From positions 11,803-75,802 of the forward strand of contig NZ_SMRP01000015.1 in the NCBI RefSeq assembly GCF_004353915.1: a stretch of 64,000 nt of DNA, given 5' to 3'. The translations under genes and the position numbers were made by a program. Origin of the DNA: Paraburkholderia silviterrae. Its GTDB lineage: Bacteria > Pseudomonadota > Gammaproteobacteria > Burkholderiales > Burkholderiaceae. Below the pieces are notes generated by a model, which made no database searches, was not told where the DNA came from, and saw only the letters and a program-made list of their open reading frames with translations. Below, in pieces: positions 9,259-17,594 of this stretch (within the stretch, counting starts at the first letter, position 1; the number at the start of each line of letters is the position of its first letter).

Positions 9259-10728
9259 TCAGCGCATCACGAAAGGATCGTTGATCGGATCGTCCGACGT
9301 GCGAAGCCACACTGACTTCGTCGTCGTATATTCGAGCGCGGCGCTGAAGCCGCCTTCGCGGCCGTGCCCGGAAAGCCCGAAGCCACCGAACGGCACGAGC
9401 GGGGAAACCGCCCGGTAGGTGTTGATCCAGACGATGCCGGAGCGCACGCGCTTCGAAACGCGGTGAGCCCGCGTGAGGTTCGTGGTGAAAATGCCCGCCG
9501 CGAGACCATAGGCCGTGCTGTTGGCTTTGTCGATCGCTTCCTGTTCGGTGGTGAACGTGTCCACTGAGAGCACGGGGCCGAACAGTTCCGTCGTAATGCT
9601 GTCCGCGTTCTCAATGCCGGTGCAGTCCAGAATCGTGGGCGCGTAGTAGTAGCCGTCACGCTCCAGCTTCTTCGCACCTGCGAGCACCTTCGCACCTTGA
9701 CGCACGGAGCTCGCGACGACCGCCTCGATGTTGCGAAGCTGCCGCTCCGTGCACAGCGGCCCGTATTCCGTCTCCATCTCGTTGGGCGAGCCCACACGAA
9801 TGCGCGAAACGCGTTCGACCAGCAATGCCAGGAACTGCTCCTTCACGGAAGCCTCGATCAGCAGGCGGGAACCCGCGACGCAGCTTTGGCCGCTCGCGGC
9901 GAAGATGGCCGCGACCTGCGCATTCACCGCGCTCTGGATATCGGCATCGGCGAAGACGATGAACGGCGATTTGCCGCCGAGCTCCAGCGAGACCCTGGCG
10001 AGGTTGTTGGCCGTGTTCCTGACGATGTGGCGCGCGGTCTCGGGGCCGCCGGTGAAGGCGACTTTGTCCACGCCGGGGTGGCTGCTGAGCACCGCGCCGC
10101 ATTCCGGGCCGAAGCCGGTGATGACGTTGACCACGCCCGCGGGAAATCCCGCTTCGTGCACGAGGCGCGCGAACTCGAGCAGGGGGCCGGGCGCTTCCTC
10201 GGACGCCTTGAGCACCACGGTGCAGCCGGCGGCCAGCGCCGGCCCGACCTTGACCGCGGAAAGAAACAACTGGCTGTTCCAGGGAACGATTGCGGCGACC
10301 ACGCCTACGGGCTGCCGCTCGAGCCAGACCTGCATGTCCGGCTTGTCGACGGGGATGTTGCTCCCTTCGAGCTTGTCCGCAATGCCTGCGTAATACCGGT
10401 AGTACTCCGCAACATAGGCGATCTGGCTCGACGTTTCCCGGATGATCTTGCCGGTATCGTTCGTTTCAATTTCAGCCAGTCGCGGCGCAGCTTTTTCGAC
10501 GAGATCGGCGAGCTTGTACAGCAGCTTTCCCCGTGCCGATGCGCAAAGGCCCGCCCATTGGGGATCGGTCAGTGCGCGGCCGGCGGCCGCCACCGCCCGG
10601 TTGACCTCGTCGGTGCGCGCTTCCGGCATCTGTGCCCACACCTTGCCGGTGGCGGGATTGACGCTGCCGAATGTGGCGGCGCCGGGCTCGAACTGGCCGT
10701 CGATATAGAGCTGAAAATGAACATTCAT
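9259..10728 (-). CDS. Aldehyde dehydrogenase (NAD(P)+-dependent), last gene of the monooxygenase operon
   Basis: A full-length 489-aa class I/II-like aldehyde dehydrogenase. N151 (VPWNSQ), E249 (LELGGKSPF) and the nucleophile C283 (GQSCVAG) are present. It oxidises an aldehyde to an acid in the cytoplasm. It starts 12 bp after the monooxygenase gene with GAGGT upstream, so it is the distal gene of the five-gene leftward operon. It probably oxidises an aldehyde made by the monooxygenase/hydrolase steps. The substrate pocket is not interpretable by eye. Confidence 0.93.
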   Translation of the reverse strand: MNVHFQLYIDGQFEPGAATFGSVNPATGKVWAQMPEARTDEVNRAVAAAGRALTDPQWAGLCASARGKLLYKLADLVEKAAPRLAEIETNDTGKIIRETSSQIAYVAEYYRYYAGIADKLEGSNIPVDKPDMQVWLERQPVGVVAAIVPWNSQLFLSAVKVGPALAAGCTVVLKASEEAPGPLLEFARLVHEAGFPAGVVNVITGFGPECGAVLSSHPGVDKVAFTGGPETARHIVRNTANNLARVSLELGGKSPFIVFADADIQSAVNAQVAAIFAASGQSCVAGSRLLIEASVKEQFLALLVERVSRIRVGSPNEMETEYGPLCTERQLRNIEAVVASSVRQGAKVLAGAKKLERDGYYYAPTILDCTGIENADSITTELFGPVLSVDTFTTEQEAIDKANSTAYGLAAGIFTTNLTRAHRVSKRVRSGIVWINTYRAVSPLVPFGGFGLSGHGREGGFSAALEYTTTKSVWLRTSDDPINDPFVMR

Positions 10729-10740
10729 GGCATCAAGACC

Positions 10741-11778
10741 TCATTGGAACGCAGGCATCACGTCGTGGATCATCCGCTCGAGTGACGCCTTCTTGCGCTC
10801 GAAGCTCATGCCGGTGTCGATCCAGAACGAGTACTCGTCGAAGCCGAGCGATTCGTAGGCCTTAAGACGAGCAATCACCTCAGCGGGCGTGCCGATCACG
10901 TTGTTCTTGCGCATGGCGTCCGGCGTGTAGAACGGGTGCGCGGCCATTTCTTCCTGGCTCAGCGGCTTGATCATGCCGCGGCTGATCGGGCGCTCGTTCT
11001 TGAACCACGCGCCGAAGTAGTTGTAGAACACGTTCACTTGCTCGGCGGCGACTTGGGCGTCGTCCTCGCTGCTCGCCACATAAGTGTGACGCAGCAGCAT
11101 GATCTGCGGGCGAGGCACATTGCTGAACTTTTCGCACGCGGCATTGAAGTGGCCCACGAGCTTCTCGACCTCTTCGTCGCCCATGTGCAACGGCGTGACC
11201 TGGACGTTGCAGCCATTGGACACGGCGAATTCGTGGCTGTTCGGGTCGCGCGCCGCCACCCAGATCGGCGGATGCGGCTGTTGCAGCGGCAGAGGCGAGG
11301 AGGTCGTCGAGGGGAATTTCCAGAACTCGCCTTCGTGCGCGTAATCGCCTTCCCAGAGTTTTTTCACTGCGGGAATGAGCTCGCGCATCCGCTGTCCGGC
11401 ACCCCACGCGTCGAGGCCCGGCATCAGGCGCTCGTACTCGAACGAGTATGCGCCTCGCGCAATGCCCAGTTCCAGACGGCCGTCCGTGATGATGTCGGTC
11501 ATCGCGGCTTCACCGGCGAGCTTGATCGGGTGCCAGAACGGTGCGATCACCGTGCCCGTGCCGAGCCGGACGCGCTTCGTCTTGTTGGCGAGATCGACGA
11601 GGTTGATGAATGGATTGGGCGCGATCGTGAAATCCATGCCGTGGTGCTCGCCGGTCCAGACGGCGTGCATGCCGCCGCGATCGGCGATCTGGCACAGCTC
11701 GACCATCTCCTCGTAGAGCTGCTTCTGGCTGGTCTGGTCGGAGACGCGCTCCATGTGAACGAAAAGCGAAAAACGCAT
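10741..11778 (-). CDS. Luciferase-like (LLM) flavin-dependent monooxygenase
   Basis: This 345-aa protein has the bacterial-luciferase TIM-barrel pattern: MRFSLFVHMERV at strand 1, GGMHAVWTGEHHG, the RVRLGTGTVIAPFWHP strand, and GRLELGIARGAYSFEY. Enzymes of this family use reduced FMN supplied by a partner reductase and insert oxygen into C-N or C-C bonds, including ring opening (RutA on uracil). The flavin reductase gene lies 12 bp upstream in the same operon, fitting a two-component system. It is a plausible key ring-opening step of the locus. The actual reaction is unknown. Confidence 0.9.
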   Translation of the reverse strand: MRFSLFVHMERVSDQTSQKQLYEEMVELCQIADRGGMHAVWTGEHHGMDFTIAPNPFINLVDLANKTKRVRLGTGTVIAPFWHPIKLAGEAAMTDIITDGRLELGIARGAYSFEYERLMPGLDAWGAGQRMRELIPAVKKLWEGDYAHEGEFWKFPSTTSSPLPLQQPHPPIWVAARDPNSHEFAVSNGCNVQVTPLHMGDEEVEKLVGHFNAACEKFSNVPRPQIMLLRHTYVASSEDDAQVAAEQVNVFYNYFGAWFKNERPISRGMIKPLSQEEMAAHPFYTPDAMRKNNVIGTPAEVIARLKAYESLGFDEYSFWIDTGMSFERKKASLERMIHDVMPAFQ

Positions 11779-11789
11779 GATGTGACCTT

Positions 11790-12725
11790 TCAGGAAAGAA
11801 GCGGGCGGACGGTGCCGGTGCTATGGTCGCCGAAGTACAAGCCGTAGCTCTTCAACTGGCTCTCCTTGCGGTAGCGTTCGAGCATGCTGGCCAGCGCGCT
11901 GTCCTGGAACGCTTCGGTGTCGATATCATGGAGGCTCACGAATTCGCCCGCGACGGCAAGCTCGTCCGGTGCGCTGCAGAGGAACGAGATGTACTGGTAA
12001 TACGTTTCGGTATTGTTGTAGACCGAATAAATGAAGTTTGCCGATGCGTCCGGCTGGTATTGCGTGAAGAGTTCGGCGAGCGCTTTGTCGGCGCCTTCCT
12101 TGCCGATTTCCTTCGAAGGCAGTCCCCATTTGTTGTCGGCCGTTTTGACCATGAGCACCTTGTCGTCGCGCGTGATAATCGCGCTCACGATGACCTTCGG
12201 GCCGGCGATGACCTCGGCGGAGAGCTTGGCCGGCGTGAAATAGCCGCCGCGATAGTAGCCCAACCCTGCGTACCCTGCGCAATGGAACGCCTCGACCTTG
12301 CCGATGATGAGCGCGTGGTCGCCCGCATCGATCACCGCGTGCGTCGTGCAGTCGAACCATGCGCTGACGTCGTCGATGAGCGGGTTGCGGTTGGCGCTCA
12401 GGTGCCAGTCCACCTTGGCGAAGCGATCGTCGCTGGGCCGGGCGAAGGTGTTGGACAGCTCCTTTTGCCCCTCAGCGAGAATGTTGATCGCGAAATGCCC
12501 CGTGGTGGAAAACGTCTGGTAATTGCTCGACGTCTTCGCGATGCTCACGAGCAGCAACGCAGGGTCCAATGAAACGGACGAGAACGAATTCGCGGTGAAG
12601 CCGAGCGGCTGGCCATCCTCGCGAGCGGTGGTAACGATCGTCACGCCGGTCATGAACGCGCCGAACGCATCGCGCAACTCCCGGGTGTTGATCGTGGCGG
12701 CTTGCTGGCTAGTTGCTTGGCTCAT
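11790..12725 (-). CDS. Flavin reductase fused to a degenerate Nudix-like domain
   Basis: Residues 10-165 form a flavin-reductase-like domain (FGAFMTGVTIVTT, GFTANSFSSVSLDPALLLVS), as in RutF/HpaC, which supplies FMNH2. Normal members are about 160-190 aa; this one is 311. The extra C-terminal part (about 180-311) starts VIVSAIITRDDKVLMVKTAD and looks like a Nudix fold, but the Nudix box is degraded: the segment KWGLPSKEIGKEGADKALAE lacks the REUXEE residues. It ends with SMLERYRKE-GLYFGD-GTV, a pattern shared with the second reductase at 15566. The tail may sense a ligand. The start is 1 bp after the upstream stop. Confidence 0.87.
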   Translation of the reverse strand: MSQATSQQAATINTRELRDAFGAFMTGVTIVTTAREDGQPLGFTANSFSSVSLDPALLLVSIAKTSSNYQTFSTTGHFAINILAEGQKELSNTFARPSDDRFAKVDWHLSANRNPLIDDVSAWFDCTTHAVIDAGDHALIIGKVEAFHCAGYAGLGYYRGGYFTPAKLSAEVIAGPKVIVSAIITRDDKVLMVKTADNKWGLPSKEIGKEGADKALAELFTQYQPDASANFIYSVYNNTETYYQYISFLCSAPDELAVAGEFVSLHDIDTEAFQDSALASMLERYRKESQLKSYGLYFGDHSTGTVRPLLS

Positions 12726-12726
12726 T

Positions 12727-13545
12727 TCACACTTCCGACTTCAGGGTTTGCGCTTGTGGCTCGGTCTGCAACCAGGCACGCAGGGCGCGATTGACTTCTT
12801 CGGGCGCGGTCAGGTTCACCATGTGGCGCTCGTTTTCGATCACGACGGCCTTCCCGGCATGCGCTGCCTGTGCCATTTGTCTCGCCATCTCCGGCGTCGA
12901 ATTCGGGTCATCCGAGCCGGTGAGCACGAGAGCAGGGCAAGCAATTCTGTGCCAGCCATCGGCATACACTTCGTCGCCCTTGGCGAACGCCGTGTACGCC
13001 GTGGCGTAGCCCGCGAGGTCGACGGACTGAAGCCAGGATTCGACCTTTTGCGCAGCGACCTGTTGCGCTTCCTCGGCGTTGAACCAGCGCCGCAGCGGCG
13101 TTTCCACGTCGATGGTTCCCGAGCGCAGTTCGGCGGCGCGTTGCAGGACGGCTTCGCGCGCCTCCTCCGTACGACGGTACACACCGTTCAGGACTGCCAC
13201 GCGCTTGACCAGATCGGGCCGGGTGACGGCAACGCCAGCGGCAATCAGCGAACCCATCGAGTGGCCGGCCAGATTGACGGGGCCGGCGTGAAGCGCCTCG
13301 ATGAACTCGATCGCCCACTGCACGAACTGTTGCAGGTCGGCGTTCGCGTCGAGCGCATCGCTCGTGCCGTGACCCGGCATGTCGACCGAGATCACGCGGA
13401 ATTCGCGCGACAGGTCGTCGATTTGCGGATACCACGCGCTCGCCTGCATGCCCACGCCGTGAATCAGGACCAACGGTTCGCCGGTGCCTTGCTCGAGCCA
13501 GTGGGCAACGCGGTTATTGGACAGCAGCAGGGTTCTTGACGTCAT
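12727..13545 (-). CDS. Alpha/beta-fold hydrolase
   Basis: A 272-aa alpha/beta hydrolase with oxyanion segment VLIHGVG, nucleophile elbow GHSMGS (S96), acid near TGSDDPNSTP and base in ENERHMVNL. It is comparable in role to RutD or to ester and enol-lactone hydrolases. ATG 13545 is used because the conserved N-terminal strand (LLLSNNRVAHWLEQG) starts right after it. This places the start 32 bp inside the upstream DUF1185 gene, so translation is coupled. It probably acts on the product of the monooxygenase. Confidence 0.88.
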   Translation of the reverse strand: MTSRTLLLSNNRVAHWLEQGTGEPLVLIHGVGMQASAWYPQIDDLSREFRVISVDMPGHGTSDALDANADLQQFVQWAIEFIEALHAGPVNLAGHSMGSLIAAGVAVTRPDLVKRVAVLNGVYRRTEEAREAVLQRAAELRSGTIDVETPLRRWFNAEEAQQVAAQKVESWLQSVDLAGYATAYTAFAKGDEVYADGWHRIACPALVLTGSDDPNSTPEMARQMAQAAHAGKAVVIENERHMVNLTAPEEVNRALRAWLQTEPQAQTLKSEV

Positions 13546-14116
13546 TTCCGAGTTCTGCGAGGTCTTTGTAGCGATCGCCAATGCGGTGATGCGGGCGGCC
13601 GGCGGTGGAGGCGCCAATGGCGATGACCAGTTCGTCGGCTGCCGGCGCGTCGGGAATCGCAAACTGGAGCGTCAGATAGTGCGAGCGGCGGCCCTCGTCG
13701 TTCTTGTCCATCATCGGAATGAGCAGGGGCGCATTGGCCGGGCCGCGCGTGTTGTTGAAGGCGAGGTACGACTTGGCGCCCACCGCCGAGCGATAGATGT
13801 TGCCGAAGTGCAGGGTGTGGATCAGCGCGGACGCATGCTCGATCTCGCCGTCGAGCCCGACGATCGCGCTCTTGCCAAACGCCTCGACCGCTTCGCCCGA
13901 GCCGGCTTCGTCGAGGATCAGCTTGGTCAGGTGCTCGCTGAGTTGCGGTCCGAGTGCGCGAATCTCCGGCGACAGGTCCTCGACATAACCGCGGCCTGCC
14001 CAGGGGTTCTTGATCACAGCAGCCGCCCCGATCATTTTCAGCGGCTTTGCGGCGGCCTTGTCGCCATCGACATAGACGGTCTCGACATGGAGGATGGTTT
14101 TGCGAATCAGGCTCAT
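13514..14116 (-). CDS. Amino acid synthesis (DUF1185, PF06684) family protein
   Basis: A 200-aa protein with the DUF1185 hallmarks (IRKTILHVETVYVDG at the start, AAAVIKNPWAGRGYVEDL, LIPMMDKNDEGRRSHYLTLQ). The family has crystal structures reported as a variant of the chorismate-mutase-like fold, but no established activity. The start at 14116 has AAGGAAGG upstream; a longer frame from 14152 has no such site. It is the first gene of the leftward operon, adjacent to the TGGTATACCA palindrome. Its constant position next to a two-component monooxygenase suggests a step on the ring-opened product; this is inference. Confidence 0.85.
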   Translation of the reverse strand: MSLIRKTILHVETVYVDGDKAAAKPLKMIGAAAVIKNPWAGRGYVEDLSPEIRALGPQLSEHLTKLILDEAGSGEAVEAFGKSAIVGLDGEIEHASALIHTLHFGNIYRSAVGAKSYLAFNNTRGPANAPLLIPMMDKNDEGRRSHYLTLQFAIPDAPAADELVIAIGASTAGRPHHRIGDRYKDLAELGNDVKNPAAVQ

Positions 14117-14154
14117 GGCACCTTCCTTTAGTGCGTTGAATGTGAGGTGCATTT

Positions 14155-14164
14155 TGGTATACCA
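14155..14164. promoter_or_regulatory. TGGTATACCA palindrome (candidate FCD-GntR operator)
   Basis: A perfect 10-bp palindrome between the divergent DUF1185 operon (start 14116) and the DUF1330 gene (start 14227). The form TGGT-N-ACCA resembles operators of the FadR/PdhR branch of GntR regulators. Two such regulators are coded nearby (14639 and 16576). Confidence 0.65.
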
Positions 14165-14226
14165 TGTTACGGGATGCCATGAGTGTTAACCCTTGCCCGA
14201 AAATTCTCGAAAAGGAAGGTGGAAAA

Positions 14227-14517
14227 ATGACTGCGTTCTGGATTGCCCATGTGAAGGTCCTCGATCCTGCGAAGTACAAGGACTACACGGATATCGCGCC
14301 GCAAGCGTACAAGAAGTTCGGCGCCGTTTTCCTGGCGCGCGGAGGCGCGTCGCAGGTGCTGGAGGGGGAGTCGTTCGAGCGCCACGTGGTGATCGAGTTC
14401 AGCGATATGCAAACGGCGCTTGCCTGCTACCACTCGCCCGAATATCAGGCTGCCAAGTCGAAGCGCGATGGACATTGCATCGCGCACGTGTCGATCGTCG
14501 AGGGTTTGGGCGACTGA
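14227..14517 (+). CDS. DUF1330 family protein
   Basis: A 96-aa ferredoxin-like (dimeric alpha-beta barrel) protein. Signature parts are FWIAHVKVLDPAKYKDY, the GGASQVLEGE turn and FSDMQTALACYHSPEYQAAK. The function of DUF1330 is not established. The strong site AAGGAAGGTGG just upstream fixes the start at 14227; the longer in-frame start at 14164 would lie inside the operator. It is transcribed divergently from the monooxygenase operon and probably co-regulated. Confidence 0.85.
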   Translation: MTAFWIAHVKVLDPAKYKDYTDIAPQAYKKFGAVFLARGGASQVLEGESFERHVVIEFSDMQTALACYHSPEYQAAKSKRDGHCIAHVSIVEGLGD

Positions 14518-14570
14518 TTGCGCTAGAGCCTCATCGGCATGGAAAGCTGGGCGTCAGTTAGGTCATAATA

Positions 14571-14580
14571 TGGCATTCCA
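14571..14580. promoter_or_regulatory. TGGCATTCCA site upstream of GntR gene 1
   Basis: This is a TGG-N4-CCA site 59 bp before the start of the first GntR regulator, related to the perfect palindrome at 14155. It fits autoregulation of the regulator. Confidence 0.5.
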
Positions 14581-14638
14581 TGCCTGTGCCCGGCCTGTGC
14601 CCGAGTGCAGGCCATCGTCCGTTTCCAGAGTGCCGCCT

Positions 14639-15325
14639 ATGCAAGACCTCAAAATCGACCGCAATGCCAAAACCCTGCGTGAACTGACGCTCGACAAACT
14701 GCGCGGCGCAATCGTTCAGGGGTATTTTCGACCGGGCGCGCGGCTCGTCGAACGCACGTTGTGCGATGAGCTCGGCGTGAGCCGCACGGTGGTGCGCGAG
14801 GTGCTGCGGCATCTGGAAACCGAAGGGCTGGTCGAGACCGTTTCGCGGCAAGGGCCGATCGTGGCGCGGCTCGACCCGGCGCAAGTGGGCGAGATCTACG
14901 AGCTGCGCGGCCTCCTCGAAGCCAATGCCGCGCGCGCCTGCGCCGAGGATGCGACACCCGAAGTCGTGCAGCAATTGCGCGACATCCGGGGAATCATCGA
15001 AGAGGCGTTCGAGAAGCGAGAACTGCCGCGCGTGCTCGAGTACACCGAGCGCTTCTACGAAACCCTGTTCGAAGCCGCCGGAAAGCATGTGTCGCTGGCG
15101 GTCGTCAAGACGCTCAATGCGCGCATCAACCGGTTGCGCGCGTTGACCATCGCAACACCGGGGCGCGGTGACGACTCGAACCGTGAGATGAACCTGCTGC
15201 TCGACGCTATCGGACGGCGCGACGGCGACGCGGCATCTGCGGCATCGTTCGCGCATATCAAGCGGACTTCCGAACTGGTGTTGTCAGCCCTGGCGCAGCA
15301 AAACGAGGGATTGGGCGACAGCTAA
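14639..15325 (+). CDS. GntR-family regulator, FCD (FadR) subfamily, copy 1
   Basis: A 228-aa protein with a winged helix at residues 10-75 (LTLDKLRGAIVQGYFRPGAR and VSRTVVREVLRHLETEGLVE) followed by an all-helical FCD ligand domain (about 85-215). ATG 14639 is preferred; the next in-frame upstream ATG (14570) overlaps the operator-like site. FCD regulators usually repress catabolic genes and are released by a carboxylate-type effector. It is closely similar to the second copy at 16576, especially in the recognition helix, so both probably bind the TGG-N4-CCA sites of this locus. Confidence 0.9.
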   Translation: MQDLKIDRNAKTLRELTLDKLRGAIVQGYFRPGARLVERTLCDELGVSRTVVREVLRHLETEGLVETVSRQGPIVARLDPAQVGEIYELRGLLEANAARACAEDATPEVVQQLRDIRGIIEEAFEKRELPRVLEYTERFYETLFEAAGKHVSLAVVKTLNARINRLRALTIATPGRGDDSNREMNLLLDAIGRRDGDAASAASFAHIKRTSELVLSALAQQNEGLGDS

Positions 15326-15346
15326 AGCGTTTCCCAACCAGGCTTC

Positions 15347-15387
15347 AAAACAAAAGGGCCGCACTTCGGGTGCGGCCCTTTTGTTTT
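15347..15387. terminator. 18-bp perfect stem, TTCGG loop (bidirectional-type terminator)
   Basis: Positions 15347-15364 pair with 15370-15387 without mismatch around a 5-nt TTCGG loop. The A tract and T tract at the two ends suit termination in either direction. It closes the GntR gene 21 bp after its stop. Confidence 0.9.
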
Positions 15388-15475
15388 GTCTGCTGATTCG
15401 CACGGGCCGAAGTGCTCGCGTGCTCGAGCCTCCCTGAAAGTCCAATGCACGCCAGACCGGCCGCCTGCTAACTAA

Positions 15476-15527
15476 TGGTATTCCATAATACATCATCCAT
15501 TGTTGTGGACCATAAGATGGAATACCA
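15476..15527. promoter_or_regulatory. Pair of inverted operator sites upstream of the second flavin reductase
   Basis: TGGTATTCCA at 15476-15485 and TGGAATACCA at 15518-15527 are exact reverse complements of each other, 42 bp apart (about four helical turns). A half-like TGGACCA lies between them at 15506. The spacing suits cooperative or looped binding by an FCD-GntR dimer. The gene starts at 15566. Confidence 0.65.
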
Positions 15528-15565
15528 TAATATAATGTGCAACGCAGCAATCACTGGAGAGCGCC

Positions 15566-16564
15566 ATGGCTGAGGCCACTACCGGACAAACCACGCAACA
15601 GGCCTTCGACATCGCCGATTTTCGTCGCGCGCTCGGTGCGTTCGTCACGGGCGTGACCGTCGTCACGACGATCCAGCCCGACGGCTCGCCGCGCGGCTTC
15701 ACAGCCAACTCGTTCACCTCGGTGTCCCTCGACCCGCCGCTGATTCTCGTGTGCATCTCGAAGGCGGCGTCGAGCTATGCGGTGTTCTCCGAAACGCGCC
15801 GCTTCGCCGTGAGCGTGCTCGCCGAAGAGCAGAAGCCTGTCTCCGGGGTTTTCGCCTCGAAGGCAGCCGACAAGTTCGCGCAGGTGCCCTGGAGCACGCG
15901 CAAAACGGGCGCACCCGTGATGGACGGCGCGGCGGCGAGCTTCGACTGCCTGACGCATGAGGTCGTGGACGCGGGAGACCACATCATCCTGATCGGACGC
16001 GTGGTCGACTTCGTTCAGACGAGTGCCTCGCCGCTGGGCTACTGCCGTGGCGCGTACGTGAATTTCAGTCTTTCGCAGGATGCCCTGGGCGCTGCCGGAG
16101 CGCGCGCGCACGTGGGCGCGATTCTGGAACACCGCGACGGGCTCGTGCTCGTCGACACGGCGAAAGGCGTGCAGTTGCCGACCGGCATCAAGCTCGAACC
16201 GGCCAGCGACCCAGCGAGCCTGCGCGGCGTACTCGCGAAGCTCGGCCTGCATGTGCATCTCGACTTCCTCTTCGCCGTGTTCGAGGCGGACCGCGAGCGG
16301 GAGTCGGGCGTGCATATTTATTACCGCGGCCGCGTGATTCACAACGGTTCGCCCTGGCTCGACAGCAGCATTCGCATCGTGCCGCTCTCACAGATTCCCT
16401 GGGACGAAGTGAGCGACGACGCCGTGCGCTCGATGCTCGAACGCTACGTGCGCGAACGCAGGCAGGACGCATTCGGCATCTATGTCGGCGATGCGGGAGC
16501 CGGGACCGTGCAGACGCTCGTCGACGGGGATGCGGGCGATGTGCGCCTCTTTGCTCAAGTTTGA
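15566..16564 (+). CDS. Second flavin reductase with C-terminal Nudix-like domain
   Basis: A 332-aa paralogue of the reductase at 11790. Residues 15-170 are the flavin reductase domain (LGAFVTGVTVVTT, GFTANSFTSVSLDPPLILV). Residues 185-330 form the additional domain, beginning AHVGAILEHRDGLVLVDTAK. The Nudix box is even less conserved here, while the tail again has SMLERYVRER, GIYVGD and GTV. Two such proteins around one monooxygenase suggest either two oxygenase partners or different ligand control. It overlaps the region just before the second GntR gene, so they form an operon. Confidence 0.87.
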   Translation: MAEATTGQTTQQAFDIADFRRALGAFVTGVTVVTTIQPDGSPRGFTANSFTSVSLDPPLILVCISKAASSYAVFSETRRFAVSVLAEEQKPVSGVFASKAADKFAQVPWSTRKTGAPVMDGAAASFDCLTHEVVDAGDHIILIGRVVDFVQTSASPLGYCRGAYVNFSLSQDALGAAGARAHVGAILEHRDGLVLVDTAKGVQLPTGIKLEPASDPASLRGVLAKLGLHVHLDFLFAVFEADRERESGVHIYYRGRVIHNGSPWLDSSIRIVPLSQIPWDEVSDDAVRSMLERYVRERRQDAFGIYVGDAGAGTVQTLVDGDAGDVRLFAQV

Positions 16565-16575
16565 CGACGACCGCC

Positions 16576-17283
16576 ATGAGTAACGCACGTCCGTCGCTGA
16601 AGGTCCAACGCCCCACGGTCACCCTGCGGGAACTCGCGCTCGAGAAGATGCGCACGGCCATCCTGGAGGCGCATTTTCATCCGGGTGAGCGGCTGGTCGA
16701 GCGTTCTCTGTGCGAGACACTCGGCGTGAGCCGTACGGTCGTGCGCGAGGTCTTGCGGCATCTGGAAACGGAAGGGCTGGTCGACTCGCTACCGAACCAG
16801 GGGCCGATAGTTGCCGTTCTCGACTTCGAGACGGCGGCGCAGATCTACGAAATACGCGCGTTACTGGAGGGAGAGGCCGCCATGGCCTGCGCGCAGTATG
16901 CCGACGAGCGTATCGTTGCGGATCTCGCGGACCATCTCGACAAGATCGAGCACGCTTTCGAAGAAGAGGATTATCAGGCCGTGAGGGCGCTCACCTCCGC
17001 CTTCTATGAGCGCATGTTCATCGGCGGGAAAAAGCATGTGGCGTGGGAGATCGTGCAGTCATTGACCGCGCGCATCAACCGCTTGAGAGCGCTGACGATC
17101 GCTTCCGATGACCGCGGGCGCCAGGCGGTCAACGAAATGCGCCGGATTCTCTCTGACATTGAGGCTGGAAATGGGGCAGGTGCGCGCGAGGCTGCAATCG
17201 CGCATGTCGACAGAGTGGCCGAGATCGCATGGAAGCTATTGGCCCACGGGCACGAGAACGCTTTGTGGCGTCAGGCAGGGTAA
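16576..17283 (+). CDS. GntR-family regulator, FCD subfamily, copy 2
   Basis: A 235-aa paralogue of the regulator at 14639. Winged helix at about 15-80 (LALEKMRTAILEAHFHPGER, VSRTVVREVLRHLETEGLVD); FCD domain after residue 90. The recognition helix VSRTVVREVLRHLETEGLV is identical in both copies, which predicts overlapping DNA targets. ATG 16576 lies 12 bp after the flavin reductase stop; a TTG at 16561 is possible but less likely. The ligand domains differ more, so the two may read different metabolites. Confidence 0.9.
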   Translation: MSNARPSLKVQRPTVTLRELALEKMRTAILEAHFHPGERLVERSLCETLGVSRTVVREVLRHLETEGLVDSLPNQGPIVAVLDFETAAQIYEIRALLEGEAAMACAQYADERIVADLADHLDKIEHAFEEEDYQAVRALTSAFYERMFIGGKKHVAWEIVQSLTARINRLRALTIASDDRGRQAVNEMRRILSDIEAGNGAGAREAAIAHVDRVAEIAWKLLAHGHENALWRQAG

Positions 17284-17298
17284 CGCGCTGCGCTTCAT

Positions 17299-17319
17299 GA
17301 CGCTCAAAGCCTGAGCGTC
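17299..17319. terminator. Short stem-loop after GntR copy 2
   Basis: GACGCTCA at 17299-17306 pairs with TGAGCGTC at 17312-17319 over a 5-nt loop, 15 bp past the stop at 17283. No T run follows, so this is at best a weak terminator. Confidence 0.35.
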
Positions 17320-17330
17320 GCGTCGAAGTT

Positions 17331-17374
17331 GGATATTGACGTAGGCGATGTCATTAGTCATGCGAATTAGAAAC
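17331..17374. promoter_or_regulatory. Element shared with the chemoreceptor promoter region
   Basis: A 22-bp stretch at 17331-17352 (GGATATTG...GGCGATGTC) matches 23078-23099 at 20 of 22 positions. ATTAGAAAC at 17366-17374 recurs at 23045-23053. The element has an imperfect dyad (GATATTG-N7-CGATGTC). It lies in the 311-bp gap before the dehydrogenase; nothing else is evident there. Confidence 0.4.
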
Positions 17375-17594
17375 TACATCAAGCATAAGCTGGAGAGGAA
17401 AGCGTGAGGCGCAGTAACTTCAAGAGAAAACTGGTTTGCGCGCTTTTGCGGAGTTCGCTCATTGCTGCGAATGCCTGCGCACGGTCCTCGGTCACCCATT
17501 ACGCGGTGATCGATCAGCGTTGAATGGACTTTCGTCTGACGCCTTACGGCCCTGCTCCGGCCGGGCGATGCATTTTCCCCCTCAAGGAACAATC

